NCBI RefSeq assembly: GCF_001612725.1
Contig: NZ_BDAZ01000061.1
Span: 34,539 to 98,538 of the forward strand
Origin: Nocardia anaemiae NBRC 100462
GTDB lineage: Bacteria; Actinomycetota; Actinomycetes; Mycobacteriales; Mycobacteriaceae
Length of the DNA stretch: 64,000 nucleotides
Direction of reading: 5' to 3'
The notes beneath the pieces were generated by a model. It did not search any database. It saw nothing but the letters and a program-made list of their open reading frames with translations, and was not told the DNA's origin. This document shows, one piece after another, positions 35,326 through 44,196 of the stretch. The translations under genes were made by a program, and so were the position numbers. The number at the start of each line of letters is the position of its first letter. Positions within the stretch are counted from its first letter, which is position 1.

Positions 35326-36197
35326 GTCGACCTCAATCCCAGTGCGGTGATGGCATTTTCGCGCAGGATCAGAGGACGGACCTCGTCCTTGATATCGAGT
35401 TGCGCGAAGTCCTTCATCCACCGATCCGGTGAAATGAGCGGAAAGTCCGAGCCGAACAACACCTTTCGTTTGAGCAGGCTGTTGGCGTACTTGACCAGTT
35501 GCGGCGGAAAGTATTTCGGTGACCACCCGGACAGATCGATATAGACATTGGGTTTGTGGGTGGCCACGGCCAGCGCTTCGTCCTGCCAGGGAAACGACGG
35601 GTGCGCGATGATGATCGTCAGATCCGGGAAGTCGACGGCCACATCGTCGAGCAGCATCGGATTGGAGTATTTGAGCCGGATGCCGCCGCCACCGGGCAGT
35701 CCCGATCCGATTCCGGTCTGACCGGAATGGAACAGGGCGGGCACCCCGAGTTCGCTGATGGTCTCGTAGAGCGGGTATACCGCATGATCGTCGGGCCGGA
35801 AGGCCTGCACGCTCGGATGGAATTTGAAGCCGCGGACCCCTTGCTCGACGACCAGTCGCCGGGCTTCGGCCAGTCCCGCCTTGCCCTTGGCCGGATCGAT
35901 GCTGGCGAACGGGATGAGGACGTCGCTGTGCGCGGCGGCCGCGGTGGCGATGTCGTCATTGCTGATCCGTCGATGGCCGAGCGCGGATTCGGCGTCGACA
36001 GTGAATACGACCGCGGCCATGCGACGTTTCCGATAGTAGGCGGCCGTTTCGTCGATGGTCGGTGGGCCGGATTCGGCGCCGAAGTAGTCCTCGGCACCCG
36101 CCCGTAGTTGGTCCGGTAGCGAATAGTGGCCGCAGCCATCGGTTTCGGCGTGCGTGTGCACGTCGATCGCGACGAGTTGGTCCAGGTCGAGACTCAT
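35322..36197 (-). CDS. Amidohydrolase 2 family metal-dependent hydrolase/decarboxylase
   Basis: A 291-residue TIM-barrel protein of the ACMSD/amidohydrolase-2 group. Metal-ligand candidates are VHTHAE at the N-terminus, GFKFHPS, IIAHPSFPW and FGSDFPLI. Members hydrolyse or decarboxylate aromatic and related acids. Both ends overlap neighbours by four bases (ATGA): its start with the SDR stop and its stop with the ligase start, so the three are translated together. The exact reaction cannot be fixed from sequence. Confidence 0.9.
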   Translation of the reverse strand: MSLDLDQLVAIDVHTHAETDGCGHYSLPDQLRAGAEDYFGAESGPPTIDETAAYYRKRRMAAVVFTVDAESALGHRRISNDDIATAAAAHSDVLIPFASIDPAKGKAGLAEARRLVVEQGVRGFKFHPSVQAFRPDDHAVYPLYETISELGVPALFHSGQTGIGSGLPGGGGIRLKYSNPMLLDDVAVDFPDLTIIIAHPSFPWQDEALAVATHKPNVYIDLSGWSPKYFPPQLVKYANSLLKRKVLFGSDFPLISPDRWMKDFAQLDIKDEVRPLILRENAITALGLRST

Positions 36198-37117
36198 GAC
36201 AGCTGCTGTGCGGTGGTCGGGATCTTGGGCAGCGGGATGCCGTAGGTTTCGAGCTGCTCACCGATTGAGGAGTCGAACGCCTCGGCGATCGCGTCGGCGG
36301 TCCAGCCGCCGTCGAGGAAGGCGCTGCGGATTTCGCTCGGATGCGACCAGAGCGACAACCGATCGCCGCCGATACCTACGCATTGCCCGGTGATATGGGC
36401 GGACGCATCCGAAGCCAGGAAAACCACCAGTCCGGCGACATCCTCCGGGGTGCCGAACGAGGCGGCACGACGCACCACCGAGGGAATCGGCTCACCATTC
36501 TTCATGCCCTCGACGTAGGGCGCGAGGAAGGGAATGGTCTCGGTCATCGCGGTAGCCGCATTGGGGATGATCGCGTTGACCGTGACCGCGGCCTTCGCGC
36601 ATTCCATCGCCCACGTGCGCGCCATCGCCGCGATACCGGCTTTGGCTGCCGCATAGTTGGTTTGACCGAAGTTGCCGCGCTGCCCGGCGGGGGATCCGGC
36701 GAGCACGACCCGCCCACCGTGACCGGCCTGACGGAAGTGCTTGACCGCTTCCCGAACGCAGGTGAACGTGCCGCGCAGATGGACGTGGATGACGGCGTCG
36801 AAGTCGTCATCGGACATATTCCACAGCACCTTGTCGCGCAGGATGCCCGCATTGGTCACCATCGCATCCAGCCGCCCGAACGTGTCGACAGCCGCCGCAA
36901 CGAGTGTCTGCGCGGCCTCGGTGGTGCCGACGGCGACCGGTACGGCGAGTGCTCGACCGCCGGATTCGGCGATTTCGGCGGCGGCCTTCTCGGCGCGGTC
37001 GGCGGCCACGTCGTTGACCACGACGGCCGCGCCCGCGGCGGCCAAAGCCTTGGCATAGGCGAGGCCAAGGCCTTGTCCGCTGCCGGTGACAATGGCGACT
37101 TTGCCGGTGAGATCCAT
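36194..37117 (-). CDS. Short-chain dehydrogenase/reductase, hydroxyacyl-CoA dehydrogenase-like
   Basis: A 307-residue SDR with the cofactor motif GSGQGLGLAYA, the NAG motif VTNAGIL, and the catalytic Ser-Tyr-Lys in LAGSPAGQRGNFGQTNYAAAKAG. The long C-terminal extension after GIGGDRLSLW resembles the SDR domain of peroxisomal multifunctional enzyme type 2 and actinobacterial steroid or lipid oxidation SDRs. It probably oxidises a 3-hydroxyacyl-CoA, complementing the MaoC hydratase in the same operon. Twenty-four bases separate it from the upstream alcohol dehydrogenase gene. Confidence 0.9.
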   Translation of the reverse strand: MDLTGKVAIVTGSGQGLGLAYAKALAAAGAAVVVNDVAADRAEKAAAEIAESGGRALAVPVAVGTTEAAQTLVAAAVDTFGRLDAMVTNAGILRDKVLWNMSDDDFDAVIHVHLRGTFTCVREAVKHFRQAGHGGRVVLAGSPAGQRGNFGQTNYAAAKAGIAAMARTWAMECAKAAVTVNAIIPNAATAMTETIPFLAPYVEGMKNGEPIPSVVRRAASFGTPEDVAGLVVFLASDASAHITGQCVGIGGDRLSLWSHPSEIRSAFLDGGWTADAIAEAFDSSIGEQLETYGIPLPKIPTTAQQLS

Positions 37118-37141
37118 ATGCGAGGTTCCTTTCGGTGAACG

Positions 37142-38242
37142 TCAGAAGATGAGGACGGGTTTGATCGCCTTGCCGGAGGTCATATCCGCCACGGCCTGGC
37201 CGATATCGTCGAACGGGTACCGGGTGATCAGCTTCTCGATCGGGAGCCGTCCGCTGTGCACCAGCGAGACCAAAGCCGGTATGGCGGTGCGGGTTTCGTT
37301 GTCGCCCAGGGTGAGTCCGACGATCTTGCGGCCCGGCAGCATGGCGTTGACGTCGAGCGCCACCTCGGCGCCGAACGGTGGTGCGCCGACAATGACCAGC
37401 GTGCCGCGTGCCGCGAGGACATCCGCACCGATGCGTAGCACGGCGGTACTGCCGGTGGTTTCCACGACGGCGTCGGCGCCACCGGTGATCTGGGTGATCG
37501 CCGCGGCGACATCGGTTGTCGTCGCGTCGATGAGGTGTGTTGCGCCGAGTTCCCAGGCCAGTTCGAGGCGTTCGGCGACCTTGTCGACGGCGATGATCGT
37601 CGTGGCCGGTGACAGCGTGGCCGCCATGATCGCGGACAAGCCGACCGCACCCGCACCGAGTACCACAACACTCGATCCCGGGCGCGGCTGTACGACATTC
37701 CAGATCGCGCCGACACCGGTCTGGACACCGCATCCGAGCGGGGCGATCGTTTCCAGCGGCACGTCCGGATCGACGACGATCATGCTGCGCTCGTCGACGA
37801 GCGCGAGTCGGCTGAACGACGATTGCCCGAAGAAATGCCCGCCCAAAGGGGCGTGGTTGCGGGTGATGGTGTGGCTGTCGTCGGCTCGCGCACCGCCGAT
37901 CAGGTTGAGCGGCAACCAGGTTGCGCAATAGGCGGGGTGACCGTCGCGACAGTTCGCGCACGCTCCGCACGAGGTGAACGACAGCAGCACGTGATCACCG
38001 GGAACGACACCGGTGACTTCGGAGCCGACGCGTTCGACGATGCCCGCGCCTTCGTGACCGAGCACGCCGGGAAGCGGAAACGGCAGCCCGCCGCTGGCGA
38101 CGCCCAAGTCGGTGTGGCAGACACCGGCCGCGACCATGCGCACGATCGCCTCGTGCGGGCGTGGTTCCTCGAGTTCGATCGGCGAGAGGGTGAACGGCGC
38201 ACCGCCGGATTCGACGACGGCTGCCCAGGTGGTGGTGGTCAT
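37142..38242 (-). CDS. Zinc-dependent alcohol dehydrogenase, aryl-alcohol type
   Basis: A 366-residue medium-chain dehydrogenase. The catalytic zinc site is CHTD and GHEGAGIVE, with a later Cys. The structural zinc is held by CGACANCRDGHPAYC. The nucleotide fold reads VVLGAGAVGLSA. Overall it resembles benzyl-alcohol dehydrogenases (XylB type), which convert an alcohol to an aldehyde with NAD+. Adjacent aldehyde dehydrogenase upstream (19-base gap) supports an alcohol to aldehyde to acid route, with the acid passed to the CoA ligase. Confidence 0.9.
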   Translation of the reverse strand: MTTTTWAAVVESGGAPFTLSPIELEEPRPHEAIVRMVAAGVCHTDLGVASGGLPFPLPGVLGHEGAGIVERVGSEVTGVVPGDHVLLSFTSCGACANCRDGHPAYCATWLPLNLIGGARADDSHTITRNHAPLGGHFFGQSSFSRLALVDERSMIVVDPDVPLETIAPLGCGVQTGVGAIWNVVQPRPGSSVVVLGAGAVGLSAIMAATLSPATTIIAVDKVAERLELAWELGATHLIDATTTDVAAAITQITGGADAVVETTGSTAVLRIGADVLAARGTLVIVGAPPFGAEVALDVNAMLPGRKIVGLTLGDNETRTAIPALVSLVHSGRLPIEKLITRYPFDDIGQAVADMTSGKAIKPVLIF

Positions 38243-38261
38243 GGTGAGTGTCCCTGCGGAT

Positions 38262-39710
38262 TCAATCGAGAGCTATGACAACGGATTTGACCTTGGTGTA
38301 GGACGCGAGGGCCTCGGGTCCGTATTCGCGTCCGAAGCCGGAGTCCTTGACTCCGCCGAACGGCATGGCCGGGTCGAGCATGGCCCAGTCGTTGACCCAG
38401 ACGATGCCCGCTTGCAGTTTGTCGGCGACGCGGTGCGCGCGGGCGAGATCGGTGGTGTGCAGTCCGGATGCGAGTCCGTAGCGCGTGCCGTTGGCCAACG
38501 CGATGGCTTCGTCCTCGGTGTCGAAGGCTTGGACCGTGAGCACCGGCCCGAAGATCTCCTCCTGCACCACTCGGGAGTCGTCGGCGAGGTCCGCGATCAC
38601 GGTCGGCTGGTAGTAGTACCCGCCGTTCAGATCCAGCCGTTCACCACCGCATACGACCCGACCGCCCTCCCGGCGGGCCAGCGCGACATACTCTTCGACC
38701 TTCGCGACATGCCGTTGCGCTGCCATCGGTCCCACCACGGTCGCCGGATCGCGCGGGTCACCGACCGGTACGCCCGCGACGGCCTCGCCGAGGATGCCGA
38801 CGATGGTCTCGTAGAGCGGCCGAGCGACCAGCAGCCGGGGACCGCCCATACAGAACTGCCCGGTATTGAAGACGAACCCCTTGATGATCGCGCCGACGGC
38901 CTTCTCGACATCGGCGTCGGCGAACACGATCTGCGCGGCATTGCCGCCGAGTTCCATGGTCACCGGCTTCAAGGCCGCACCCGCCGCACTCGCCGCGCGC
39001 CGACCGATCTCGGTGGAACCGGTGAACGCGATCTTGTCCACGCCGGGATGTTCGAGCAGCGCCGCACCGACTACCGGGCCGGAGCCGGTGACCACGTTGA
39101 CCACACCCGATGGCACACCGGCCCGTTCGAACAGCGTCGCCATGAACAGCGCACTGAGCGGTGTTTCCTCGGCGGGCTTGTGGACGACGACATTGCCCGC
39201 GGCGAGCGCGGGCGCGATCTTGGAGGTGGACAGGATCAGCGGAAAGTTGAACGGCGTAATGGCGGCGACCACACCGAGCGGATCGCGGCGGGTGTAGGCG
39301 AATGCGGGCAGCGGCGTGCGACGGGTGGCGCCGTCGATGGTCTGGGCGAGCGCGGCACAGTACTCGTACTGCTCGACGGTGGTCGCGACGTCCACCGATC
39401 GGCACAGCGTGACCGGTTTGCCGACGTCGAGACTTTCCAGCCGGACCAGCTCATCGGCGTTCTCGCGCACCAGTTCGGCGATCCGGAGCAGGGTGCGCGC
39501 CCGTTCCCGACCGCTGCGGCCTGCCCATTCCGGGAATGCCGCGCGCGCGGCGGCGACCGCGTCATCGACATCGCTGCGGTCGGCCTCGGCGACAGTGCCG
39601 ATGACCTGACCGGTCGACGGGTCGACCACATCGCTGCGGCCACCCGATGCGGAATTGCGCCACTTGCCGTCGATGAACAGCTGTCCGTCGATGTTGTCGT
39701 TCGTGCTCAT
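38262..39710 (-). CDS. NAD(P)-dependent aldehyde dehydrogenase
   Basis: A 482-residue class 3-like aldehyde dehydrogenase. Key motifs are TPFNFPLILSTSKIAPALAAGN, the catalytic Glu in MELGGN and the nucleophile Cys in NTGQFCMGG, plus EEIFGPVLTVQAF near the end. It oxidises an aldehyde to the acid. ATG 39710 was chosen over upstream in-frame codons as it gives the family N-terminus. It is the first gene of the minus-strand operon. Its promoter, TTGACA (39834-39829) with AATAGT (39810-39805), is covered by the palindrome at 39817-39833. Confidence 0.92.
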   Translation of the reverse strand: MSTNDNIDGQLFIDGKWRNSASGGRSDVVDPSTGQVIGTVAEADRSDVDDAVAAARAAFPEWAGRSGRERARTLLRIAELVRENADELVRLESLDVGKPVTLCRSVDVATTVEQYEYCAALAQTIDGATRRTPLPAFAYTRRDPLGVVAAITPFNFPLILSTSKIAPALAAGNVVVHKPAEETPLSALFMATLFERAGVPSGVVNVVTGSGPVVGAALLEHPGVDKIAFTGSTEIGRRAASAAGAALKPVTMELGGNAAQIVFADADVEKAVGAIIKGFVFNTGQFCMGGPRLLVARPLYETIVGILGEAVAGVPVGDPRDPATVVGPMAAQRHVAKVEEYVALARREGGRVVCGGERLDLNGGYYYQPTVIADLADDSRVVQEEIFGPVLTVQAFDTEDEAIALANGTRYGLASGLHTTDLARAHRVADKLQAGIVWVNDWAMLDPAMPFGGVKDSGFGREYGPEALASYTKVKSVVIALD

Positions 39711-39772
39711 GGTTGCTCGGTCCCGTTCCGACGATTCCGGCTGCTCGGCCGAGATGCGCCTGCTCTCATCAA

Positions 39773-39845
39773 CAGGAAACCTGATGGTTCTAGTGATGTC
39801 AGCCACTATTCGCCACTGACAGGATTCCTGTCAATGGTCTATTCT
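39773..39845. promoter_or_regulatory. Divergent promoters with twin CAGGAwwCCTG operators
   Basis: A perfect palindrome TGACAGGA-T-TCCTGTCA spans 39817-39833. Its core CAGGATTCCTG (39820-39830) recurs as CAGGAAACCTG at 39773-39783, 47 bases away. On the minus strand TTGACA (39834-39829) and AATAGT (39810-39805) form a promoter with 18-base spacing for the aldehyde dehydrogenase operon. On the plus strand CTGACA (39816-39821) and TATTCT (39840-39845), also 18 bases apart, fit the marR operon. Binding at the palindrome would block both. The adjacent MarR protein is the likely ligand-responsive repressor; the IclR protein is the alternative. Confidence 0.7.
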
Positions 39846-39888
39846 CGATTTCGCCGAACATCCCGCTACAGAGGTCAGGAGAGTGCTG

Positions 39889-40347
39889 GTGACGATCTCG
39901 GAGGCGAAGCCGACCGTTAGCCGACCGCCGGGCAGTCAGACCTCGCTGCTGTACGCGGTGAAGAGGGTCGAGCTGGCGGTGCGTGCGCGCCTGGACGAGC
40001 TGCTGCGCCCGGTCGGGATCACCACTTTGCAGTACACCGCGTTGACCGTGCTCGAGCGGCACGACGGTCTACCGGCCGCGCAGCTGGCGCGGGATTCGTT
40101 CGTCACGGCACAGTCGGTCGCCGATGTGGTCCGCGCGCTGGAGAGTCGCGGACTCATTGCGCGCGAACGCAACTCACGCAATCGGCGCGAGCTGCTGATC
40201 CACCTGACCGAGGCGGGGCGGCAGTTGCTCGCCGATGTCGCCGCCGAGGTCGATGCGGTGGAACAGCAGATGATCAGCGGTATGACGGCCGAGCAGGCCG
40301 ACGATCTCCGCTCGGCATTGGTGCGAGCCTGGCATGCGCTGTCCTGA
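39889..40347 (+). CDS. MarR family transcriptional regulator
   Basis: A 152-residue winged-helix regulator. The DNA-binding region is TALTVLERHDGLPAAQLARDSFVTAQSVADVVRALESRGLI, followed by the wing with RNSRNRRELLIHLTEAG. AGGAGAG at 39877-39883 fits GTG 39889 at a six-base spacing; GTG 39883, often picked as start, would overlap it. MarR proteins bind palindromes of the kind found at 39817-39833 and release on binding aromatic acids or CoA thioesters. The gene is first in the plus-strand operon, 12 bases before the IclR gene. Confidence 0.9.
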   Translation: MTISEAKPTVSRPPGSQTSLLYAVKRVELAVRARLDELLRPVGITTLQYTALTVLERHDGLPAAQLARDSFVTAQSVADVVRALESRGLIARERNSRNRRELLIHLTEAGRQLLADVAAEVDAVEQQMISGMTAEQADDLRSALVRAWHALS

Positions 40348-40359
40348 CGGGCGTCGGGA

Positions 40360-41103
40360 ATGACCCAGTCGTCGGTCCTGGCCCGCGCACTGGTTCTGCT
40401 GGAGGCGTTCGATAACGCGCACCCGGTATTGAAGCTGTCGGAGCTGGCCGAGCGCACCGGTCTGCCGCAGACCACGGTCTACCGCCATGTCGTCGATCTC
40501 GTGCATTGGGGTGCGCTGGACCGGGCTGCGAGCGGCGGCTATCAGATCGGTCTGCGCATGGTGGAGATCGCCTCCTACTGCCCGCGCGCCAGGCCGATCC
40601 GTGATGTCGCGCTGCCGTTCATGGAGGATCTGTACGAGGCGACGCACCAGAATGTGCAACTTGCGGTCCGCGACGGCACCGAAGTGGTCTATGTCGAATT
40701 CCTCGCCGGGCGCGACGCCGTCTTCGTGCGCACCCGAGTGGGTGCGCGCTGGCCCATGCACGCGACCGGCGTCGGCCTGGCCATCCTGGCCTACGCGCCC
40801 GCCGACGTCGTGAACAAGATCGCCGACCGGCCGCTGGCGGTATTCACCACGAAGACGATCAGCACGCCCGAGGTGCTGCGTCGCGCACTGGCCGAGGTGC
40901 GCCGCACCGGCGTCGCGATCAGCGACGGTCAGATAACCCTCGACGGATATTCCGTCGCCGCACCGATTTTCGGCTCGGATGGCCAGGTCGCGGCGGCGCT
41001 GTCGATCGTGGTACCAGCGGGAGACTCGCGTCGGGCCATGTGGGCTCCCGCGGTGCGCACCGCGGCCCATGGCATCACCCGGCAGCTGGGTGGCGGGCGC
41101 TGA
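40360..41103 (+). CDS. IclR family transcriptional regulator
   Basis: A 247-residue regulator with an N-terminal winged helix (RALVLLEAFDNAHPVLKLSELAERTGLPQTTVYRHV) and a GAF-like effector-binding domain (about residues 75-245; ARWPMHATGVGLAILAY, GVAISDGQITLDGYSVAAPIF). IclR proteins commonly activate aromatic-degradation genes. Two regulators of different families in a single operon imply layered control: MarR at the divergent promoter and IclR possibly on the oxygenase genes, which begin 96 bases downstream. Confidence 0.9.
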   Translation: MTQSSVLARALVLLEAFDNAHPVLKLSELAERTGLPQTTVYRHVVDLVHWGALDRAASGGYQIGLRMVEIASYCPRARPIRDVALPFMEDLYEATHQNVQLAVRDGTEVVYVEFLAGRDAVFVRTRVGARWPMHATGVGLAILAYAPADVVNKIADRPLAVFTTKTISTPEVLRRALAEVRRTGVAISDGQITLDGYSVAAPIFGSDGQVAAALSIVVPAGDSRRAMWAPAVRTAAHGITRQLGGGR

Positions 41104-41199
41104 CTTCCGTTCGACGGAAGTGTGCCTTGGCTCACGCCGGGGCGGCCCACACGATGGACCGCACAGCCCGACCGGGGGATCACATTCAGGAGCATTCCG

Positions 41200-42279
41200 A
41201 TGAGCCCGACAACCGCAATCGTCCGCAACCAGTGGTACGTGGCTGCCTACAGCCAGGAGATCGGCCACGACTTGTTCGCGCGAACCATCTGCAATGAGCC
41301 ACTGGTGTTCTACCGGACCGAGGACGGCACGGTTGCGGCACTGTCGGACCGCTGCATCCACCGCCGCTACCCGCTGTCCCGGTCGCGGCTGGTCGGTGAC
41401 CGTGTCGTCTGCGGCTACCACGGCTTCACCTACGACCGCACCGGGGCCTGTGTCGCGGTGCCCGCGCAGACCCGCATACCCCGCAGCGCCCGGGTGGCCT
41501 CCTACCCTGTGGTGGAACAGGATTCGTTCGTCTGGGTGTGGATCGGCGACAGCGACTCGGCCGACCCGGCGGCGATACCGCGCGCACCGTGGCTGGTGCA
41601 GGACGGCTGGACCACCATTCGCGGCCTGGAGACCATCCGAGCCAGGCATGCGCTGCTCATGGACAACCTGATGGATCTGTCCCACGAAACCTATTTGCAC
41701 GGCGGCTATATCGGCACACCCGAGGTTGCCGAGACGCCGATCACCACCGAGGTCGACCAGGCCGCCGGTGTGGTGCGCGTGAGCAGGCATATGGACGATG
41801 CCGAATGCCCGCCGTTCTATGCCAATTCGACCGGCATCACCGGACGCATCACCCGCTGGCAGGACATCGAGTTCCAGCCACCGTGCCTGTACCGGCTGCA
41901 CAGCCGCGTCGCGCCACAGGGCAGCTATCCGCCCGACGGCTACCGGCCCGGCCACGGCGCAGATGCCGATCCCGGCGCGTTCCACACCGAAATCGTGTAC
42001 GCCCTCACTCCGGAAACCGAGCATTCGGTACACGACTTCTGGATGGTGGCAAGGGATTTCGCGATCGACGACCAGGACGTGACCGACTACCTGCACAAGA
42101 GCAATCACACCGTGGTCATGCAGGACGTGGTGGCGCTGAACCTGGTCGAGGAGGTCATCGCGGCGGAGGAACGCACCGGTGGTACTTACCAGGAGCTGTC
42201 GATCAATATCGACACCGGCGCGTTGGCGGCACGTCGGCTCATCGCCGAGCTCGCCCGGACCGAAACGACCCGAGCATGA
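41200..42279 (+). CDS. Rieske non-heme iron oxygenase, VanA-like alpha subunit
   Basis: A 359-residue aromatic-ring oxygenase/O-demethylase subunit. The Rieske cluster ligands are in CIHRRYPLSRSRLVGDRVVCGYHGF (CxH...CxxH). The mononuclear iron site is DNLMDLSHETYLHGG. The start MSPTTAIVRNQWYVAAYSQE matches vanillate O-demethylase VanA, which converts vanillate to protocatechuate, but other methoxy or hydroxy aromatics are possible. AGGAG precedes ATG 41200. The stop overlaps the next small ORF as ATGA, and the VanB-type reductase follows, so electron supply is encoded locally. Confidence 0.9.
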   Translation: MSPTTAIVRNQWYVAAYSQEIGHDLFARTICNEPLVFYRTEDGTVAALSDRCIHRRYPLSRSRLVGDRVVCGYHGFTYDRTGACVAVPAQTRIPRSARVASYPVVEQDSFVWVWIGDSDSADPAAIPRAPWLVQDGWTTIRGLETIRARHALLMDNLMDLSHETYLHGGYIGTPEVAETPITTEVDQAAGVVRVSRHMDDAECPPFYANSTGITGRITRWQDIEFQPPCLYRLHSRVAPQGSYPPDGYRPGHGADADPGAFHTEIVYALTPETEHSVHDFWMVARDFAIDDQDVTDYLHKSNHTVVMQDVVALNLVEEVIAAEERTGGTYQELSINIDTGALAARRLIAELARTETTRA

Positions 42280-42464
42280 CCGCCTGTCACCGCGTGCAGT
42301 GGTACCCGGGCAGCGATCAGCTATTCGGCCGATGCCATTGCGGCGCAACCCGAATCGCCGATGACCCGACCGAGATCTGGCAGTGGTTGCTCGCCCACCC
42401 AGACGGTCATCGCGACGGGGTGCCCGATCCGCGGCCCGCGACCCTGATCGGAGCCGGGGCATGA
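42276..42464 (+). CDS. Small 62-residue protein between oxygenase and reductase genes
   Basis: Begins at ATG 42276 overlapping the oxygenase stop (ATGA) and ends overlapping the reductase start (again ATGA). Coupling on both sides makes it very likely translated. It contains three cysteines and several histidines (ACHRVQWYPGSDQLFGRCHCG), compatible with a small metal site, then IWQWLLAHPDGH. I know of no named family. A role as metal chaperone or interface protein for the oxygenase-reductase pair is speculation. Confidence 0.7.
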   Translation: MTACHRVQWYPGSDQLFGRCHCGATRIADDPTEIWQWLLAHPDGHRDGVPDPRPATLIGAGA

Positions 42465-43396
42465 CCACCGAACCGGAATTCGCCGTCACCGTCGCCGACC
42501 GCCGCACCCTCGCCGACGGCATCATCGAACTCACCCTCGCCGTGACCGACGGGCACATCCCGAAATGGCGGCCGGGCGCGCACATCGACCTGATTCTGCG
42601 CCCGGACCTGGTACGCCAGTATTCGCTGTGCGGCGATCCCGACGACCACGGCCGATTGACGGTCGCGGTCCTGCGTGAGACCGGCGGCCGTGGCGGATCG
42701 ATCCACATTCACGACCGCCTGACCGTAGGCGAACGTCTGCGAATCCGAGGCCCCCGCAACAACTTCCCGCTCCGGGACGCGGAACGCTATCGGTTCATCG
42801 CCGGTGGTGTCGGTATCACACCGCTGCTGCCGATGATCCGCGTCGTCGCGGGGCGGGGTGGCCAGTGGAGCTTGCACTACGGCGGCCGCACCCGGGCGAG
42901 CATGGCCTACCTACCCGAACTGTCGGCGCTCGGGCCGATCGAGGTCTATCCGCAGAACGAGACCGGCCCGCTCGATCTCGACGCCATCCTGTCCGCTCCG
43001 GAGTCGGGCACGCTGGTGTACTGCTGCGGCCCGGAGTCGCTGTTGGCAGCCGTGGAAAGCCGGTGCGCCGCAACCTGGCCAGCCGATGCGCTGCACCTCG
43101 AGCGGTTCGCGCCGAAGCCGACCGAAGTGACTGTCGATTCCGCATTCGACGTCGAATGCGCGCAATCCGGTGTCACCGTGCACATCCCGGCGGATACCTC
43201 TGTACTCGACGCCATCGAACAGGCCGGTATCGCGGTGCTGTCCTCCTGCCGCGAAGGCACCTGCGGCACCTGCGAAACCGTTGTCCTGGACGGTATTCCT
43301 GACCATCGCGACAGCATCCTCACCGCACAGGACACCGACGTGATGATGATCTGCCGCTCACGCGCCCACACCCCGCGCCTCGTCCTGGACATCTAG
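42461..43396 (+). CDS. VanB-type ferredoxin oxidoreductase (FMN, NAD(H), plant-type 2Fe-2S)
   Basis: A 311-residue reductase of the phthalate dioxygenase reductase class. Order: flavin domain with RQYSLCGDPDD, NAD domain with FIAGGVGITPLLPMIR and YCCGPESLL, and a C-terminal plant-type ferredoxin with CREGTCGTCETVV and the fourth Cys in MMICRSRA. It passes electrons from NADH to the Rieske oxygenase. ATG 42461 overlaps the preceding small ORF. Together with the oxygenase it makes a class IA two-component system. Confidence 0.93.
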   Translation: MTTEPEFAVTVADRRTLADGIIELTLAVTDGHIPKWRPGAHIDLILRPDLVRQYSLCGDPDDHGRLTVAVLRETGGRGGSIHIHDRLTVGERLRIRGPRNNFPLRDAERYRFIAGGVGITPLLPMIRVVAGRGGQWSLHYGGRTRASMAYLPELSALGPIEVYPQNETGPLDLDAILSAPESGTLVYCCGPESLLAAVESRCAATWPADALHLERFAPKPTEVTVDSAFDVECAQSGVTVHIPADTSVLDAIEQAGIAVLSSCREGTCGTCETVVLDGIPDHRDSILTAQDTDVMMICRSRAHTPRLVLDI

Positions 43397-43419
43397 TCCG
43401 GCCATCGAAAGGTTCCCTT

Positions 43420-44196
43420 ATGCCCGTCGTCAGAGTCTCCGATACCGATGTCCACTACTCCGTGTCCGGCGCCGGACCAGGATTGGTCTTCGTCCACGGC
43501 ACCAGCATGAGTGCCGAATCCAATTTCGGGCACCTCATCGCCGAGTTCACCGATCGCCACACCGTCGTCACACCCGACTACGCGGGCAGCGGTCACACCA
43601 CCGCACCCGAGCGCCGACTGACCCTTGATCTGCTGGTCCAGCAGATCATCGCGACCATCGAGGACGTATCGACCGGCCCGGTCGACCTGGTGGGCTTCTC
43701 GCTCGGCGCGGTGGTCTCGGCGGCGGTCGCGGCACGGCGTCCCGACCTGGTGCGCAGACTCGTCCTGGTGGCCGGTTGGTCGGTGACGGAGGATCCGCGG
43801 CAGTTGCTCACCCTGCACGGGTGGGCGGCGTCGTTGGAGGCCGGTCCCGAAATGGCCTCCGCATTCGGTCCGCTGCTTGCATTCAGCCCGGCCTTCCTGA
43901 GCGGCCTCGGCCATGCGGGTCTGGCGCAATTGCGCGCCACGAAACCCGAACCCGGAACGCTGCGACAGATCGAGGTGAACCTCGACGTGGACATCCGAAA
44001 CGAGCTGAGCCGTATCGCCGCATCGACATTGGTGATCGGCTGCACCCAGGACCAGTTGGTACCGGTTACCCACGCCCGTGCGCTGCACGCCGCGATCCCG
44101 AACAGCCGCTACGCCGAAATCGATAGCGGCCATGTGGTGTTCTTCGAGAAGCCAGCCGAACTCGTGTCGCTGTTACAAGGGTTCTTGGCCAGCTGA
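43420..44196 (+). CDS. Alpha/beta hydrolase
   Basis: A 258-residue alpha/beta-hydrolase fold protein. The oxyanion region is VFVHGTS, the nucleophile elbow is VGFSLGAVVS, the acid is probably in CTQDQLVPV, and the catalytic His is in DSGHVVFF. Related enzymes include C-C bond hydrolases of meta-cleavage pathways and enol-lactone hydrolases, which fits the catabolic locus. The reaction is not determinable. It is the last gene of the plus-strand operon, closed by a strong hairpin. Confidence 0.9.
   Translation: MPVVRVSDTDVHYSVSGAGPGLVFVHGTSMSAESNFGHLIAEFTDRHTVVTPDYAGSGHTTAPERRLTLDLLVQQIIATIEDVSTGPVDLVGFSLGAVVSAAVAARRPDLVRRLVLVAGWSVTEDPRQLLTLHGWAASLEAGPEMASAFGPLLAFSPAFLSGLGHAGLAQLRATKPEPGTLRQIEVNLDVDIRNELSRIAASTLVIGCTQDQLVPVTHARALHAAIPNSRYAEIDSGHVVFFEKPAELVSLLQGFLAS

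Noticed and set aside
40174..42708. An 844-codon minus-strand frame opposite the IclR and oxygenase genes
   Set aside because: It spans several well-supported plus-strand genes and gaps between them, and has no recognisable domain.
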